From Liquorilactobacillus ghanensis DSM 18630 (GTDB lineage: Bacteria > Bacillota > Bacilli > Lactobacillales > Lactobacillaceae), in NCBI RefSeq assembly GCF_001435235.1, contig NZ_AZGB01000015.1:67117-131116 (forward strand): a stretch of DNA of 64,000 nt. The letters run 5' to 3'. Under the pieces are notes generated by a model. The model did no database searches. It saw only the letters and a list, made by a program, of their open reading frames with translations, and was not told the origin of the DNA. Within the stretch, counting starts at the first letter, position 1; each line of letters starts with the position of its first letter. Below are positions 1 to 9,471 of the stretch, in pieces. A program made the translations under genes and the position numbers.

Positions 1-145
1 GTTTATCAAAAATTCCAATTGTTAAATCAACTTGGTTAACTTCTTCTTCACTAAAATTGTTAATACCAACATTTTCTAGAAAATTTTTCCATAGAGCAAA
101 ATCTTCGTTATTCTTCAAATTAAGTTCTTTAGCTTTTCTTACCAT
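1..145 (-). CDS. citC: 5' part of a gene, probably citrate lyase ligase (partial)
   Basis: Only the first 48 codons are in the window; the gene runs off the left edge. The product begins MVRKAKELNLKNNEDF and continues with a segment ending VDLTIGIFDK, which resembles the N-terminal GNAT-like part of citrate [pro-3S]-lyase ligase (CitC), the enzyme that acetylates the citrate lyase acyl carrier protein. The ATG at 145 lies 16 nt after the stop of the upstream permease, so it belongs to the same minus-strand operon. In lactic acid bacteria citC commonly follows the malic enzyme gene and precedes citDEF. The family call rests on a short fragment plus gene order and is tentative. Confidence 0.45.
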   Translation of the reverse strand, partial: MVRKAKELNLKNNEDFALWKNFLENVGINNFSEEEVNQVDLTIGIFDK

Positions 146-161
146 TACGCCAACTCTCTAT

Positions 162-1139
162 CTATATACTTTGAAGCACCATAATAACCGGAACAACAAC
201 TATAAACAAAGTTGAAGTTGCTACTACAACATTAGTTGCAAATTTAACATCGCTGTGATAATTACTTGCCAAAATTGGTAAGACAGCGAGTGTAGGTGTT
301 GCCGCCTGAATTATCAATGTTTTATGAAAAATTCCATTCATTTGGATTCCCATTTTCAAGCCTGCAAAAACTATCACCGCCATAATTACCGGTGAAATAA
401 TAAATCTACCAATTAAAGTCAAAATTAAATGGAAGTCAATTTTTATACTAGAAATACCAAATTGCTTCAGTATTATTCCGATATAAATCAAAGAAAGAGG
501 TGTTACCAATCCACCAATATCGGTCAATGTCATCGACACAAAATTAACCAGTAAGTGAGTTTTTAGCCATGGGATGTAAATAAATGGCAGAGCTACAATA
601 AATCCCCATAACGGAGCTGGAATAAGGTGGCTTAAATCGAATTTAACCTTTTGTCCTTTTTTCTTATCAATTGTAGGATCATCTGCAGCAATAACCCAAA
701 CACCTAATGTCCAAATAATTATAGTGTTAACAATATAATATACCAATAAGTAAGGAACAGATATTTGACCAAACAAAGCAATGTTTTAAGGCATACCAAT
801 AAATACTGTATTAGCCCCATTAATTGCTGTCATCATTAATCCACGTCGGCCGCGAGGAACTTTAAAAGCTTTCATTTCTAACCAAGAAACTACGTATCCA
901 ACCAAAATAGAGATAATTGTATAAACTAACCCGCTTGATAATTTAGCTAGCTGATCTGGTTTAAAATACTTCATCATTGCCATAAAAATTGAAGCTGGTA
1001 AAGCTACCTTCATTATTAGCTTTGAAATTGATCCTGAAAATTTTTCATCAAACCAACCAAGCCCTTGCGTAAAATAACCGATCGCTATCATGATTAAAAT
1101 AGCAAGAACACTCTGAATCGAAGTAACAAAAACATTCAT
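162..1139 (-). pseudogene. AEC-family malate/organic acid permease, interrupted by an in-frame stop
   Basis: Two open segments (1139-786 and 776-162) are in the same reading frame and are separated only by a TAA at 788-786, codon 118. Reading through gives IGMP-stop-NIALFG, where a Leu codon TTA would restore an uninterrupted protein of about 325 residues, the usual size of auxin-efflux-carrier family permeases such as MleP/MdcF. Hydrophobic helices occupy both halves. The gene lies between malic enzyme and the probable citC, so its likely substrate was malate or a related dicarboxylate. A TTG at 776 could restart translation of the C-terminal part, but a split AEC carrier is unlikely to work. 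A sequencing error cannot be excluded. Confidence 0.85.
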
Positions 1140-1212
1140 TTGTCATACCTCCTAGAGGCACAAGACAAAATTATATTGTTTTCTTAAAGACAATCATTTC
1201 GTCTTAAACCTG

Positions 1213-2355
1213 CTAATTCTTTTTATAATTTTCAACTGCATTAGATACTTTCGTAGCAACATCTAAATCAAAAACACCTGGAATAATATCATTAGCAGTC
1301 GGATTAGGAACTAAATCAGCTAAGGATTGTGCAACCACCTTCTCTAATTTGGTATCAACGTTATTTAAGCCGCTTTGTAATAAGCCTCTAAATAGTCCGG
1401 GAAATACTAAAATATTATTAATTTGATTTGGATATTGACTTGAACCAGTTGCTATCACTTTTGCTCCACCTTTTATTGCTAATTCCGGTAAAATTTCTGG
1501 TACAGGATTAGCTAGAGCAAAAACAATTGGATTTTTAGCCATTTTTTGAACGTCAGTAGTTGTTAAGACATTTGCATCGGATAATCCAATGAAAACATCT
1601 TGATCAGTAATCACTTCATTTAGTTTTAAATCTTTTCCGCTTTGTCCAACTTTTTTTGCTAAAGAACGTTGATAAGAATTGTATCGGGAATCATCCGGAT
1701 CAATCAGGCCATACTTGTCTACCAATGTTAATTTTTTTACTCCACATTCAAATAATAATTCGGCCGTTGCTACTCCAGCTGCACCAATTCCGTTAATTAA
1801 GATTTTCAAGTCTTCCAATGGTTTATTAACCACCTTAGCTGAATTTAATAATCCAGCTAAAACAACAATTGCCGTTCCTTCTTGATCATCATGATAAACG
1901 GGAATATTCAATTCTGATTTCAATTGTTCTTCAATTTCAAAACAACGTGGAGCCGCAATATCCTCTAAGTGTATTCCAGAAAATGACTTAGAAATATTTT
2001 TAATTGTGGTAACAATTTCTTGCGGTTTAACTTGAGTAAGACATAGCGGTAAAGCTGTCACTCCTGCCAACTGCTTATAAAGTAATGCCTTACCTTCTAC
2101 AACTGGTAATCCAGCTTCTGGACCAACATTACCTAAACCAAGCACAGCAGTCCCATCTGTTATTACAGCCACCAATTTACCGCTGACTGTATATTTTTTC
2201 TTCAAATCAGGATTCTTAGTAATCAACTTAGAAATTTCTGCCACACCAGGTGTATAGGCTTCTCCTAATTCTTTTCGATTATCAACTGGGAGTAGTCCTT
2301 TTATCTCTAGAACTCCAGTATTTTTTGAATGAAGTAACTCTATATTTTCTGCCAT
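1213..2355 (-). CDS. mae: NAD-dependent malic enzyme / oxaloacetate-decarboxylating malate dehydrogenase
   Basis: The 380-residue product has the short bacterial malic enzyme layout. An N-terminal malic domain contains GLGNVGPEAGLPVVEGKA and YHDDQEGTA (metal and substrate site), followed by a Rossmann domain with NGIGAAGVA and FALANPVPEI. It decarboxylates malate to pyruvate, or oxaloacetate to pyruvate in the CitM variant of citrate fermentation. The ATG at 2355 has an AAAGGAT ribosome site 11 nt upstream. It is divergent from the CitI-type regulator and followed by the broken permease, a citrate/malate utilisation arrangement. Sequence alone does not separate the Mae from the CitM activity. 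Confidence 0.9.
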   Translation of the reverse strand: MAENIELLHSKNTGVLEIKGLLPVDNRKELGEAYTPGVAEISKLITKNPDLKKKYTVSGKLVAVITDGTAVLGLGNVGPEAGLPVVEGKALLYKQLAGVTALPLCLTQVKPQEIVTTIKNISKSFSGIHLEDIAAPRCFEIEEQLKSELNIPVYHDDQEGTAIVVLAGLLNSAKVVNKPLEDLKILINGIGAAGVATAELLFECGVKKLTLVDKYGLIDPDDSRYNSYQRSLAKKVGQSGKDLKLNEVITDQDVFIGLSDANVLTTTDVQKMAKNPIVFALANPVPEILPELAIKGGAKVIATGSSQYPNQINNILVFPGLFRGLLQSGLNNVDTKLEKVVAQSLADLVPNPTANDIIPGVFDLDVATKVSNAVENYKKN

Positions 2356-2398
2356 CCACTGACAATCCTTTCTTAATGCCTAAATTGCTGTTAATTAT

Positions 2399-2415
2399 GT
2401 TAAACGCGTTTTAAC
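2399..2415. promoter_or_regulatory. Palindrome in the mae/citI divergent promoter region
   Basis: The 254-bp gap between mae and the divergent regulator is very AT-rich and carries the near-perfect palindrome GTTAAACGCGTTTTAAC, 44 nt upstream of the mae start. It is a candidate operator for the CitI-type regulator. It resembles a catabolite-responsive element only loosely, since the TG-N-AA-N-CG spacing is off by one. The regulator's own -10 is probably TATACT at 2583-2588. Confidence 0.35.
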
Positions 2416-2609
2416 TCTTTAACACTGTTACTATATACCTGTTTTTCATTTTTGTAAATATATCGCTTACATTTAATAAAATTAAATTATTATTAAGCGT
2501 CTATTTACATCATGATAAATAATTAGCTCATATTTTATAAATAACAAAAAGGTTATATAAACATAGAAAATATAGGCTGTGCTATACTTTAAAATTAGGG
2601 GGGAAGATT

Positions 2610-3569
2610 ATGCAAGACAACAATTATAAACATCAAGAAAGTCTGGCAGCAATTGCACAAGATTTTTATTTATCTCGTCTAACAATTTCCGAACTTTCAG
2701 CAAAATATTCTCTAAGCCGTTATTTAATTAAAAAAAATCTCGATGAGGCAATCTCATCGGGATTAGTAACTGTTAGTATAAACTCACCATTAGCCAGAAA
2801 CTTCACAATTGAAATGCAGTTCAAAAAAAAATTTGGTATCAAGAATGTTTATATAATTAAAAATTCAAGTAATCCTGAAGAAGATCAAATGAAAATTATC
2901 GAATACGCAGCAGAGCAACTACAGTTATTAATTGAAAAAAGTAAAGTTGTCGGTTTAACTTGGGGAGGAGCCGTCTATAATGTCATTGACCATTTCAACC
3001 ACCATGTTAAAGATGATTTAATTTTCACCCAATTTATTGGTGAGAATATGAAATACCATTCTCAAGCTGGTTCTACTCGAATGGTTGAAAAAGCTGCCAA
3101 CAAATTTAGTACTTCTTTTACTACACTCGCTGGTCCTCTTTACATTGTGAACAAAAAATTAAAAGATGAACTATGGCAAGAACCTGCGTTTAAACAAACT
3201 TTTATTTATGCCTCACGGATGGATTTAATTTTTATGGGCTTAGGAACTTTAGCTTCGATTGATTCAATTCCATGTTGGAAACAAAACAAAAAGGCTATCT
3301 TTCCTGACATTAATCAAGAAAAAATAGCCGGTATCTTATATGGTCGTCCTTATGATATAAATGGAAATTTTTTGGTTTCTAATGAAAAAGATACGGTCTT
3401 CGGTGCTGATATTGACACAATTTTAGCCGTACCCCATCGACTTGCAATTGTAAAAAGTAAATTCAAGGCTAAAGCTGCCCTTGGAGCACTCAGAGGTCAT
3501 TTAATTACTGATTTAGTAATTGATGAAGCTATTGCAAATCGAATTTTACTTGAAGCAGCTAACAGCTAA
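2610..3569 (+). CDS. citI: SorC/DeoR-family transcriptional regulator, CitI-like
   Basis: The 319-residue protein has an N-terminal helix-turn-helix (about residues 8-50, LSAKYSLSRYLIKKNLDEA) followed by a sugar-binding-type SorC domain with the conserved GLTWGGAV at about residue 113 and FMGLGTLAS near residue 210. Such regulators respond to sugars or, in the CitI subgroup of lactic acid bacteria, to citrate, and activate the adjacent citrate genes. The start has a strong AGGGGGG ribosome site. It is divergent from mae and ends only 3 nt before the convergent hydrolase gene. The CitI assignment is inferred from the neighbouring mae and citC genes. Confidence 0.75.
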   Translation: MQDNNYKHQESLAAIAQDFYLSRLTISELSAKYSLSRYLIKKNLDEAISSGLVTVSINSPLARNFTIEMQFKKKFGIKNVYIIKNSSNPEEDQMKIIEYAAEQLQLLIEKSKVVGLTWGGAVYNVIDHFNHHVKDDLIFTQFIGENMKYHSQAGSTRMVEKAANKFSTSFTTLAGPLYIVNKKLKDELWQEPAFKQTFIYASRMDLIFMGLGTLASIDSIPCWKQNKKAIFPDINQEKIAGILYGRPYDINGNFLVSNEKDTVFGADIDTILAVPHRLAIVKSKFKAKAALGALRGHLITDLVIDEAIANRILLEAANS

Positions 3570-3572
3570 TTT

Positions 3573-4373
3573 TTATTTACCCTTTATAGAACTGATCCAA
3601 TTCAGTGCACTCAATAAAGTTTTATTAAAAAGCTCTGGTTGCTCAGCCATTACAATATGACCAGCGTTAGAAACGCTTGTACAATCAGCATTCTTAGCAA
3701 TTGCCACCATTGCTGAAGCAAACCGGTGATCAAAGTACGGTGAATATTCTCCAGTTATAAAGTAAAATGGGCACTCTGATTCGGCAATCACATCACGCCA
3801 ATCTTGAAAAGCATTATCTATCAACAATGCTTGATTAGCGGTGGGACTGTACGGATTCTTTTTTTTAATTTTAGTTAATACTTCTTTTATATCTGTTCTA
3901 ATTCCATGCCAAGTCGGTGATGGTAAAGGTAGTTTCAGTAATTCTGGGAAAGTTTCCCAATTTAAATTCTTCAAACCATATTTCCAATTCTCATCATTAA
4001 TCATCTTAGGTGATTGATCAACATCAACAACTGCGGTAATATTTGTTGACCCATACAGGGCAAGATAAGCAAAAGATACAGCAGCTCCCATCGAATGTCC
4101 AATCATTATTGGCCTATTTATTTTTAAATAATTTATTAATTCATGAACATCAGATGCAAGTTGAAAAATTCTTTGACCACGGTAAGTCCGTTGCGACTCA
4201 CCTTGATTACGAAAATCAACATTTAAAACACCAAAATTTTGAGATTTTAATAATTCTAATTGTTTAAGCCAAATTTGTCGATTTTCACTGATGCCTGGCA
4301 ATAAAATCACTACTGAATCTCCAGCAAAAAAGTCATAACATATTTTAACTTTATCTCTTGTCACAAAGTACAT
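3573..4373 (-). CDS. Alpha/beta hydrolase
   Basis: The 266-residue product has the alpha/beta hydrolase fold. LLPGISENRQIW holds the oxyanion-hole region, GHSMGAA the nucleophile elbow (Ser94), an acidic residue lies near TGEYSPYFDHRF (about 209), and the catalytic His is in NAGHIVMAEQ (about 244). No signal peptide is seen, so it should be cytoplasmic. The ATG at 4373 is preceded by AGAGGTAATATC. The gene is convergent with citI and lies 30 nt after the end of kup, on the same strand as kup. The substrate (ester, lactone or peptide) cannot be read from the sequence. Confidence 0.8.
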   Translation of the reverse strand: MYFVTRDKVKICYDFFAGDSVVILLPGISENRQIWLKQLELLKSQNFGVLNVDFRNQGESQRTYRGQRIFQLASDVHELINYLKINRPIMIGHSMGAAVSFAYLALYGSTNITAVVDVDQSPKMINDENWKYGLKNLNWETFPELLKLPLPSPTWHGIRTDIKEVLTKIKKKNPYSPTANQALLIDNAFQDWRDVIAESECPFYFITGEYSPYFDHRFASAMVAIAKNADCTSVSNAGHIVMAEQPELFNKTLLSALNWISSIKGK

Positions 4374-4403
4374 GATATTACCTCTAAAAAATTAAGTTTT
4401 TGA

Positions 4404-6395
4404 TCATTTAATCGAATTTTTAATTTCCTTTAAATAAACCTTTTTCAGTTTCCGCCGTTTTAAAAATAACGGAACCCGTTCAGTACGTACATCACTGAAT
4501 TCCAATCCAAACCATTGAATCGGTGTTGAACTATGATTCTGTAAAAATATTCGAGCCGAGATCAGCCAATGTTTCCAAGCAGGTAACGCCGTATCACTTG
4601 ATAATAGTTCTCTAATCATAATAAAGCAAAAATCACCGATCCGTCTTCCTGCCAATGTGGTATATTTTTGCGGTTGTTCATCAATCGCACCTTTTTTTAT
4701 CAGATCATTAACCACTTGCCGCAAATATCCGCCGACTTGATGACTAGTCTTAAAGCCTAGATAGAGTTGAAGGTTAACGATATTTCTAGTCCCCATCATA
4801 TCCGCTGTATAGTAACTCGTATCCGGTTCATCAGTTGTATTAACCGTTACAAACCAATAAACCTTTGCTCGCTTGGGCTGTTTGTCTAAAATTGAATAAA
4901 GAACTTCTCGTTTGACACTATAATCCGGCTTAACCTTCGCCAACATTACCACATTATTCATAAACAATGGAATTGAGTCATCTTGTGACAATTCAATCAG
5001 CTGCTTGCGGTACTTGAATAACGAAACCTTTTCCGATTCATCCATCAAATCATCCCGCATATGGTTGCCAAAATACCAGATCACCATAATAGCCAAAATC
5101 AATAGAGTCAACAATAAGGTAACATAGCCACCATGCATGATCTTAGTTAGACTGGCCAGTAAGAACAGAATTTCAATTAACCCAAAAACAACCAAAAATA
5201 AAGTTGCCCAATATTGTTTAACTTTCTTTTGCAAATAATTATGCAACAGCAAGGTCGTCATCAGCATGGTCAGAGTAATTGCCAATCCGTAGGCTGCTTC
5301 CATGTGATCTGAGGTCTGAAAATACAACACAATCAATAAAGTGCAAGCACACAGTAACCAATTAACTTTACTAATATAAACCTGGCCACGTTCTAAACTT
5401 GGATAAGTCATTTTCAAATGCGGCAATAACTTTAGACCCATTGCTTCTTCAACCAAAGTAAACGAGCCGGTGATTAAAGCTTGTGAAGCAATAATAGCTG
5501 CCAAAGTAGCTAAAACAATGCCGAAAAAGCGAAAATTATCCGGCAGCATCTGATAAAACGGATTCGTCATTGAATGCTGTGCAGCAGCATGTTTTAAGAT
5601 CCAAGCACCTTGACCAAAGTAATTTAAAATCAAAGAAAGATAAACTAATGGCCAAGTGGCATAAACATTGCTGCGGCCAACATGTCCCATATCAGAATAA
5701 AGCGCCTCGGCTCCAGTAGTTGCTAGAAAAATACTTCCTAAAATAAAAATTTTTAATGGATTAACTGGTGAAAATAATAATTTTATACCATATACTGGCG
5801 ACAAAGCTCGCAAAATTCCCCAGTTTTCACTAAGATTGATTACCCCAAAAACTGCTAAAAATCCAAACCATAAAACCATAATCGGACCAAATGCTTTACC
5901 GATCGTGGCAGTTCCAAAATTCTGAATAACAAACAATATAGTCAAGATAACGATCGTTCCGATCACAACGTCAGTTTGATTATTGACAAACACTTGACCA
6001 TTAATTGCTAGCCCTTTCAAACCTTCTAAGGCGCTGGTTACCGTAACAGCAGGTGTCAAAGTCCCATCTGCCAACAAAGCTGCCCCGCCAACCAATGCTG
6101 GCAGCAGCAGCCACTTGGTATTTTTACGGACCAAAGCATACAGAGCAAAGATACCACCTTCGCCCTTATTAGACGCGCTCATCGCAATTAAAACATATTT
6201 GACTGTTGTAATCAGCATTAATGTCCAAAAAATCAATGACAAACAACCTAAAACATATTCCGTTGTTAACCGCTGATTTCCAAGATCATCCAGCAAAGCA
6301 TTCATGACATATAAAGGGGAGGTCCCAATATCTCCATAAACCACTCCCAAAGTTATTAAACATCCAATTAAAGAAAAACGTCCTTTTTGCCCCAT
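4404..6395 (-). CDS. kup: Low-affinity potassium uptake protein Kup
   Basis: The 663-residue protein opens with GVVYGDIGTSPLYV, the diagnostic Kup/HAK/KT signature, has about 12 membrane helices through residue 440, and ends in a roughly 200-residue cytoplasmic domain. Kup is a proton-coupled K+ importer; in related bacteria KupA/KupB are inhibited by c-di-AMP. A GTG at 6404 is in frame, but the ribosome site AGAGAG lies only 1 nt from it and 8 nt from the ATG at 6395, so the ATG is chosen. The gene lies 161 nt downstream of the KdpE-like regulator on the same strand, which suggests that the two-component system controls potassium uptake through Kup. Confidence 0.93.
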   Translation of the reverse strand: MGQKGRFSLIGCLITLGVVYGDIGTSPLYVMNALLDDLGNQRLTTEYVLGCLSLIFWTLMLITTVKYVLIAMSASNKGEGGIFALYALVRKNTKWLLLPALVGGAALLADGTLTPAVTVTSALEGLKGLAINGQVFVNNQTDVVIGTIVILTILFVIQNFGTATIGKAFGPIMVLWFGFLAVFGVINLSENWGILRALSPVYGIKLLFSPVNPLKIFILGSIFLATTGAEALYSDMGHVGRSNVYATWPLVYLSLILNYFGQGAWILKHAAAQHSMTNPFYQMLPDNFRFFGIVLATLAAIIASQALITGSFTLVEEAMGLKLLPHLKMTYPSLERGQVYISKVNWLLCACTLLIVLYFQTSDHMEAAYGLAITLTMLMTTLLLHNYLQKKVKQYWATLFLVVFGLIEILFLLASLTKIMHGGYVTLLLTLLILAIMVIWYFGNHMRDDLMDESEKVSLFKYRKQLIELSQDDSIPLFMNNVVMLAKVKPDYSVKREVLYSILDKQPKRAKVYWFVTVNTTDEPDTSYYTADMMGTRNIVNLQLYLGFKTSHQVGGYLRQVVNDLIKKGAIDEQPQKYTTLAGRRIGDFCFIMIRELLSSDTALPAWKHWLISARIFLQNHSSTPIQWFGLEFSDVRTERVPLFLKRRKLKKVYLKEIKNSIK

Positions 6396-6556
6396 TTTAA
6401 TCACTCTCTATTCTCACTTACTAAAAATCACTTTCAAACAATAGCCTACTACCTAAAGAGTATATCCAGCAATTATTTCTGAACTAAAAACCAGCAGTGA
6501 TTTATTCCAAAATTCCAAAAATCAGCTTGCAGATAACTAATATCAATAGTTTCTAC

Positions 6557-7252
6557 TTAATTCTGAATAAAACTATAGCCCACACCAATATGCGTTTTAA
6601 TAAATTTAGGCGATTGCTGCTCAGGTTCTAGTTCTTTTCGCAAAGCTGCGATTGCTACCCTTAAAGAGGTTGTATCATTCAGCGGCTTATCCGGCCAAAG
6701 TGTCCGCATTAAAAATCCATGAGTCAATACTTTAGCTGTATTGTCGGCAAACAGACACAATAGATTGTAAGTAGTTTCAGTTAAATTAAGTTGCCTTTTA
6801 GCTAAATAAGCAGTTCGGCTAAAAAAATCAATTTTCAAAGAGCCATTACGATATACACGCTGCTCATCATGTGTATTTTCCAAATAGGCTTTTCTCCTTA
6901 AAGCAACCCTAACGCGAGCCAACATTTCATTAATTGAAAACGGCTTGATCAAGTAATCATCTGCGCCCTTATCTAAAGCGGTGATCTTATCCGTCTCATC
7001 GCTGCGAGCCGAAATAACAATAATTGGCGTCAACTGTTCTTGGCGAATTTTTTCAATCACTTCAACGCCATCAAAATCCGGTAAACCTAAATCCAATAAA
7101 ATAACTGCCGGTTGAAAAAGCTGTTGATTATCTAAAGCTTCTTGTCCTGTTTTAGCCCACTCGAATTGATATTGATTAGCCTTCAGTGTCATTGCAATCA
7201 AGCGACCAACCTCTTGATCATCTTCAACCAGCAATATTCGCGTTTTGCTCAT
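6557..7252 (-). CDS. kdpE: KdpE-like response regulator
   Basis: The 231-residue OmpR-family regulator has a receiver domain (residues 5-115) with acidic pocket EDD at 10-12, phospho-acceptor Asp54 in LLDLGLPDFDG and Lys in YLIKPFS. The winged-helix domain contains TETTYNLLCLFADN and ends HIGVGYSF. The start overlaps the end of the histidine kinase gene by 29 nt and has GGAGGG upstream, so the pair is translationally coupled. The closest family is KdpE, which in other bacteria activates kdpFABC at low potassium or high osmolarity. No kdpFABC genes are present here; kup lies directly downstream. Confidence 0.85.
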   Translation of the reverse strand: MSKTRILLVEDDQEVGRLIAMTLKANQYQFEWAKTGQEALDNQQLFQPAVILLDLGLPDFDGVEVIEKIRQEQLTPIIVISARSDETDKITALDKGADDYLIKPFSINEMLARVRVALRRKAYLENTHDEQRVYRNGSLKIDFFSRTAYLAKRQLNLTETTYNLLCLFADNTAKVLTHGFLMRTLWPDKPLNDTTSLRVAIAALRKELEPEQQSPKFIKTHIGVGYSFIQN

Positions 7253-9218
7253 TATTTTTTTCCCTCCATAATGGTAAAGTGAACCAAAATTCTACTCCAC
7301 GCGGCTGGACATTGTTAGCCCCAATTTTACCACCGCAAATCGTTACAATGGCCTGACAAAGGGCTAGACCGATTCCCAAACCTCTGCGGCCGGAGTAAGC
7401 ATTTGGCTGGCTATAAAAAAGCGTAAAAATCTGTTTTAAACGTTCCGGTTCGAGCTGTGGACCATTATTATAGACGGTAATTTTGGCAAATCGATCATCT
7501 AATTTATCAGCCGTTAAAGTAATCTGAGCCGTCGCTGGGGTATATTTGATTGCGTTGTTAAGCAGATTAACAATCACCTGTACGATCAGCTGGCCATCAG
7601 TAGCAACCAGCAACCCGGAATCTGGTAAATTAGTTTTTAACTGCCGCTGCTCCGTTTCTGAAATGCTGTGACTAAGTGCCGCTTCAAAGATATCAGCCAG
7701 TAATTCCGGACTGCGTTTTGCTTTCAGGCGACCGTTATCGACCTTAGTCATAGCCAGAAGATTCTCTACTAAATCAATTAACCAAGCTGCGTCATGATTA
7801 ATTGAACGATACAATTCCTGTCTTTGAGCGGCTGTTAATGAATACTCTGCGTGCAGCAAAACATCTGCATTTCCATAAATAGCGGTTAACGGCGTCCGTA
7901 AATCATGTGATATCCCCCGTAAAAGATCTGAGCGCAGCTTTTCTTGCTTAACTTGTGCTTCAATTTTCGTTTGCCGTTGTAAATTCAAGTTTCGTTTAAT
8001 CGCTTGTTCAGATTCCTCACAAATTGAAATTGCTAAATTAAAACCCAACATATCATTGAAACTTTGTCGATTTATTGCAATCGCAATTACAGCTACTGTC
8101 TGCTGCTGTGTATTAAGCGGTAAATAAATAAAATTACTCTGTGATTCAATTTTTGTTCCCCAACCCGCGCGCTGGTGATTGGCAAAAGACCATTTTAGCG
8201 CCTGTTGTTCCCGTGAATGCTGCAATTGTTCAAAATTTTCTGCAATATTTTTACCAAATTGCAAAGGAGCAGTGTCATCTGCTGATTGTAAAATAAAAAG
8301 ATTGCAATTTAAAAGCTGACTTAATTGTCGACCGGTTACGTCTAAAATTTCCATTAATTGTTCACACTGCTGCAATAAACGATTAGTTTTTAATAAAATT
8401 TCAGTCCGATAAGCTCGCCGAGCATCTAAAATTGCCTGTGCTTGAATCTTTGATGTCCACGAACTACTGATTCCAGCAACAATCAACAAAATTGCAAAAG
8501 TAAAGAGGTTATTCGGATTACTTCGAAATGAACCAAAGGGAGCCGTAAAAAAATAATCATACACTATTGGGATCAGTAATGAATACAGTAGTGAATAACT
8601 GCGCTGCTGCGTAATCATTGCTGTAAACATTACTCCTAAAATATAGAGCAACACTACATCTAACGCATCAAATCCCCATGATTTCAGCAGTAAGCCTAAA
8701 ATTGTTGTTACAACTAAAATTGCGAGAGTTTGCAGTAATTTTTGCCAATTAAAATTTCGTTTCAATAAAACGGTGAATTTAAAATGCTGGCGATTTGATG
8801 ATGGCAAAGCACGATTTTTATTAAAAACGACCACCTGATCAATATCAGGAAGCAAACGATGAAGTTGTTTTATTAAATCAATTTGACCGACCTTCTGCCA
8901 TCCCTGTCGCTGATCGCTTCCCAAAATGATTTTAGTAATGCCCTTTTCCTTAGCATATTCAGCAATCAAACGCGCCTTAGCAGTCCCATAAAGAGTAGTA
9001 ACCTTAATTCCTAAACTGGCTGCTAAATGAAAATTCTTGTTCAATTGCTGATCATCCATTTCAGTTAGCGTTTGACTAATATAAATTCCGACCAAACTTG
9101 TCTGCTCGCTTCCAGCCAATTTTGCTGCTGTTTGAATAACTGCCGCATTACTACTCGCTCCCGAAATACAGACCAAAAATTGTTGCGGTCGCTCATTGCG
9201 CTGCCTAGCCATCCCCAT
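7224..9218 (-). CDS. kdpD: KdpD-like sensor histidine kinase without the N-terminal KdpD domain
   Basis: The 664-residue protein begins with a universal-stress-protein domain (about 13-135), then a DUF4118 four-helix membrane block (about 160-255), a GAF-like segment, a HisKA domain with His438 in GISHDLRTPLTAIYGN, and a HATPase domain with NLLNNAIKYT and GLGIGLALC. Full-length KdpD is about 880-900 residues because of an N-terminal roughly 210-residue Walker-containing KdpD domain, which is absent here. In Staphylococcus the USP domain of KdpD binds c-di-AMP; the SGASSNA...GIY stretch here is in the equivalent place, but I cannot confirm binding. It forms an operon with the overlapping regulator. 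Confidence 0.85.
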   Translation of the reverse strand: MGMARQRNERPQQFLVCISGASSNAAVIQTAAKLAGSEQTSLVGIYISQTLTEMDDQQLNKNFHLAASLGIKVTTLYGTAKARLIAEYAKEKGITKIILGSDQRQGWQKVGQIDLIKQLHRLLPDIDQVVVFNKNRALPSSNRQHFKFTVLLKRNFNWQKLLQTLAILVVTTILGLLLKSWGFDALDVVLLYILGVMFTAMITQQRSYSLLYSLLIPIVYDYFFTAPFGSFRSNPNNLFTFAILLIVAGISSSWTSKIQAQAILDARRAYRTEILLKTNRLLQQCEQLMEILDVTGRQLSQLLNCNLFILQSADDTAPLQFGKNIAENFEQLQHSREQQALKWSFANHQRAGWGTKIESQSNFIYLPLNTQQQTVAVIAIAINRQSFNDMLGFNLAISICEESEQAIKRNLNLQRQTKIEAQVKQEKLRSDLLRGISHDLRTPLTAIYGNADVLLHAEYSLTAAQRQELYRSINHDAAWLIDLVENLLAMTKVDNGRLKAKRSPELLADIFEAALSHSISETEQRQLKTNLPDSGLLVATDGQLIVQVIVNLLNNAIKYTPATAQITLTADKLDDRFAKITVYNNGPQLEPERLKQIFTLFYSQPNAYSGRRGLGIGLALCQAIVTICGGKIGANNVQPRGVEFWFTLPLWREKNNEQNANIAG

Positions 9219-9396
9219 CTTTCACCTGCCTTTTTTTCTTGTTCGCAATCGACTATAACAAAATCTTTGTTAAGATGGTGTTAATTTATCTTTTTTAAGC
9301 AGAAATTAAGAAAAAAACTATGTTCTATTTTAACCAGCTAAATACTAATTTCAAAACGGCTGCTTTGGCGTTCAGTTAAATTTTAGATGTTCACCA

Positions 9397-9437
9397 AATA
9401 AAAAACAGAATCAGAAGCAATTTGGCTTCTAACTCTG
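9397..9437 (-). terminator. Intrinsic terminator of the secreted-protein gene
   Basis: Read on the minus strand, a 13-bp imperfect stem (CAGAGTTAGAAGC with GCTTCTGATTCTG, positions 9437-9425 and 9418-9406) is followed by a run of six T. It lies 35 nt past the stop of the gene at 9472-9912 and separates it from kdpD. Confidence 0.85.
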
Positions 9438-9471
9438 CCTAAATTATTTAATCATTATTTCTATCAATTAA

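Noticed and set aside
1213-2355. Malolactic enzyme
   Set aside because: The product is 380 residues and has the short malic enzyme layout; malolactic enzyme is about 540 residues.
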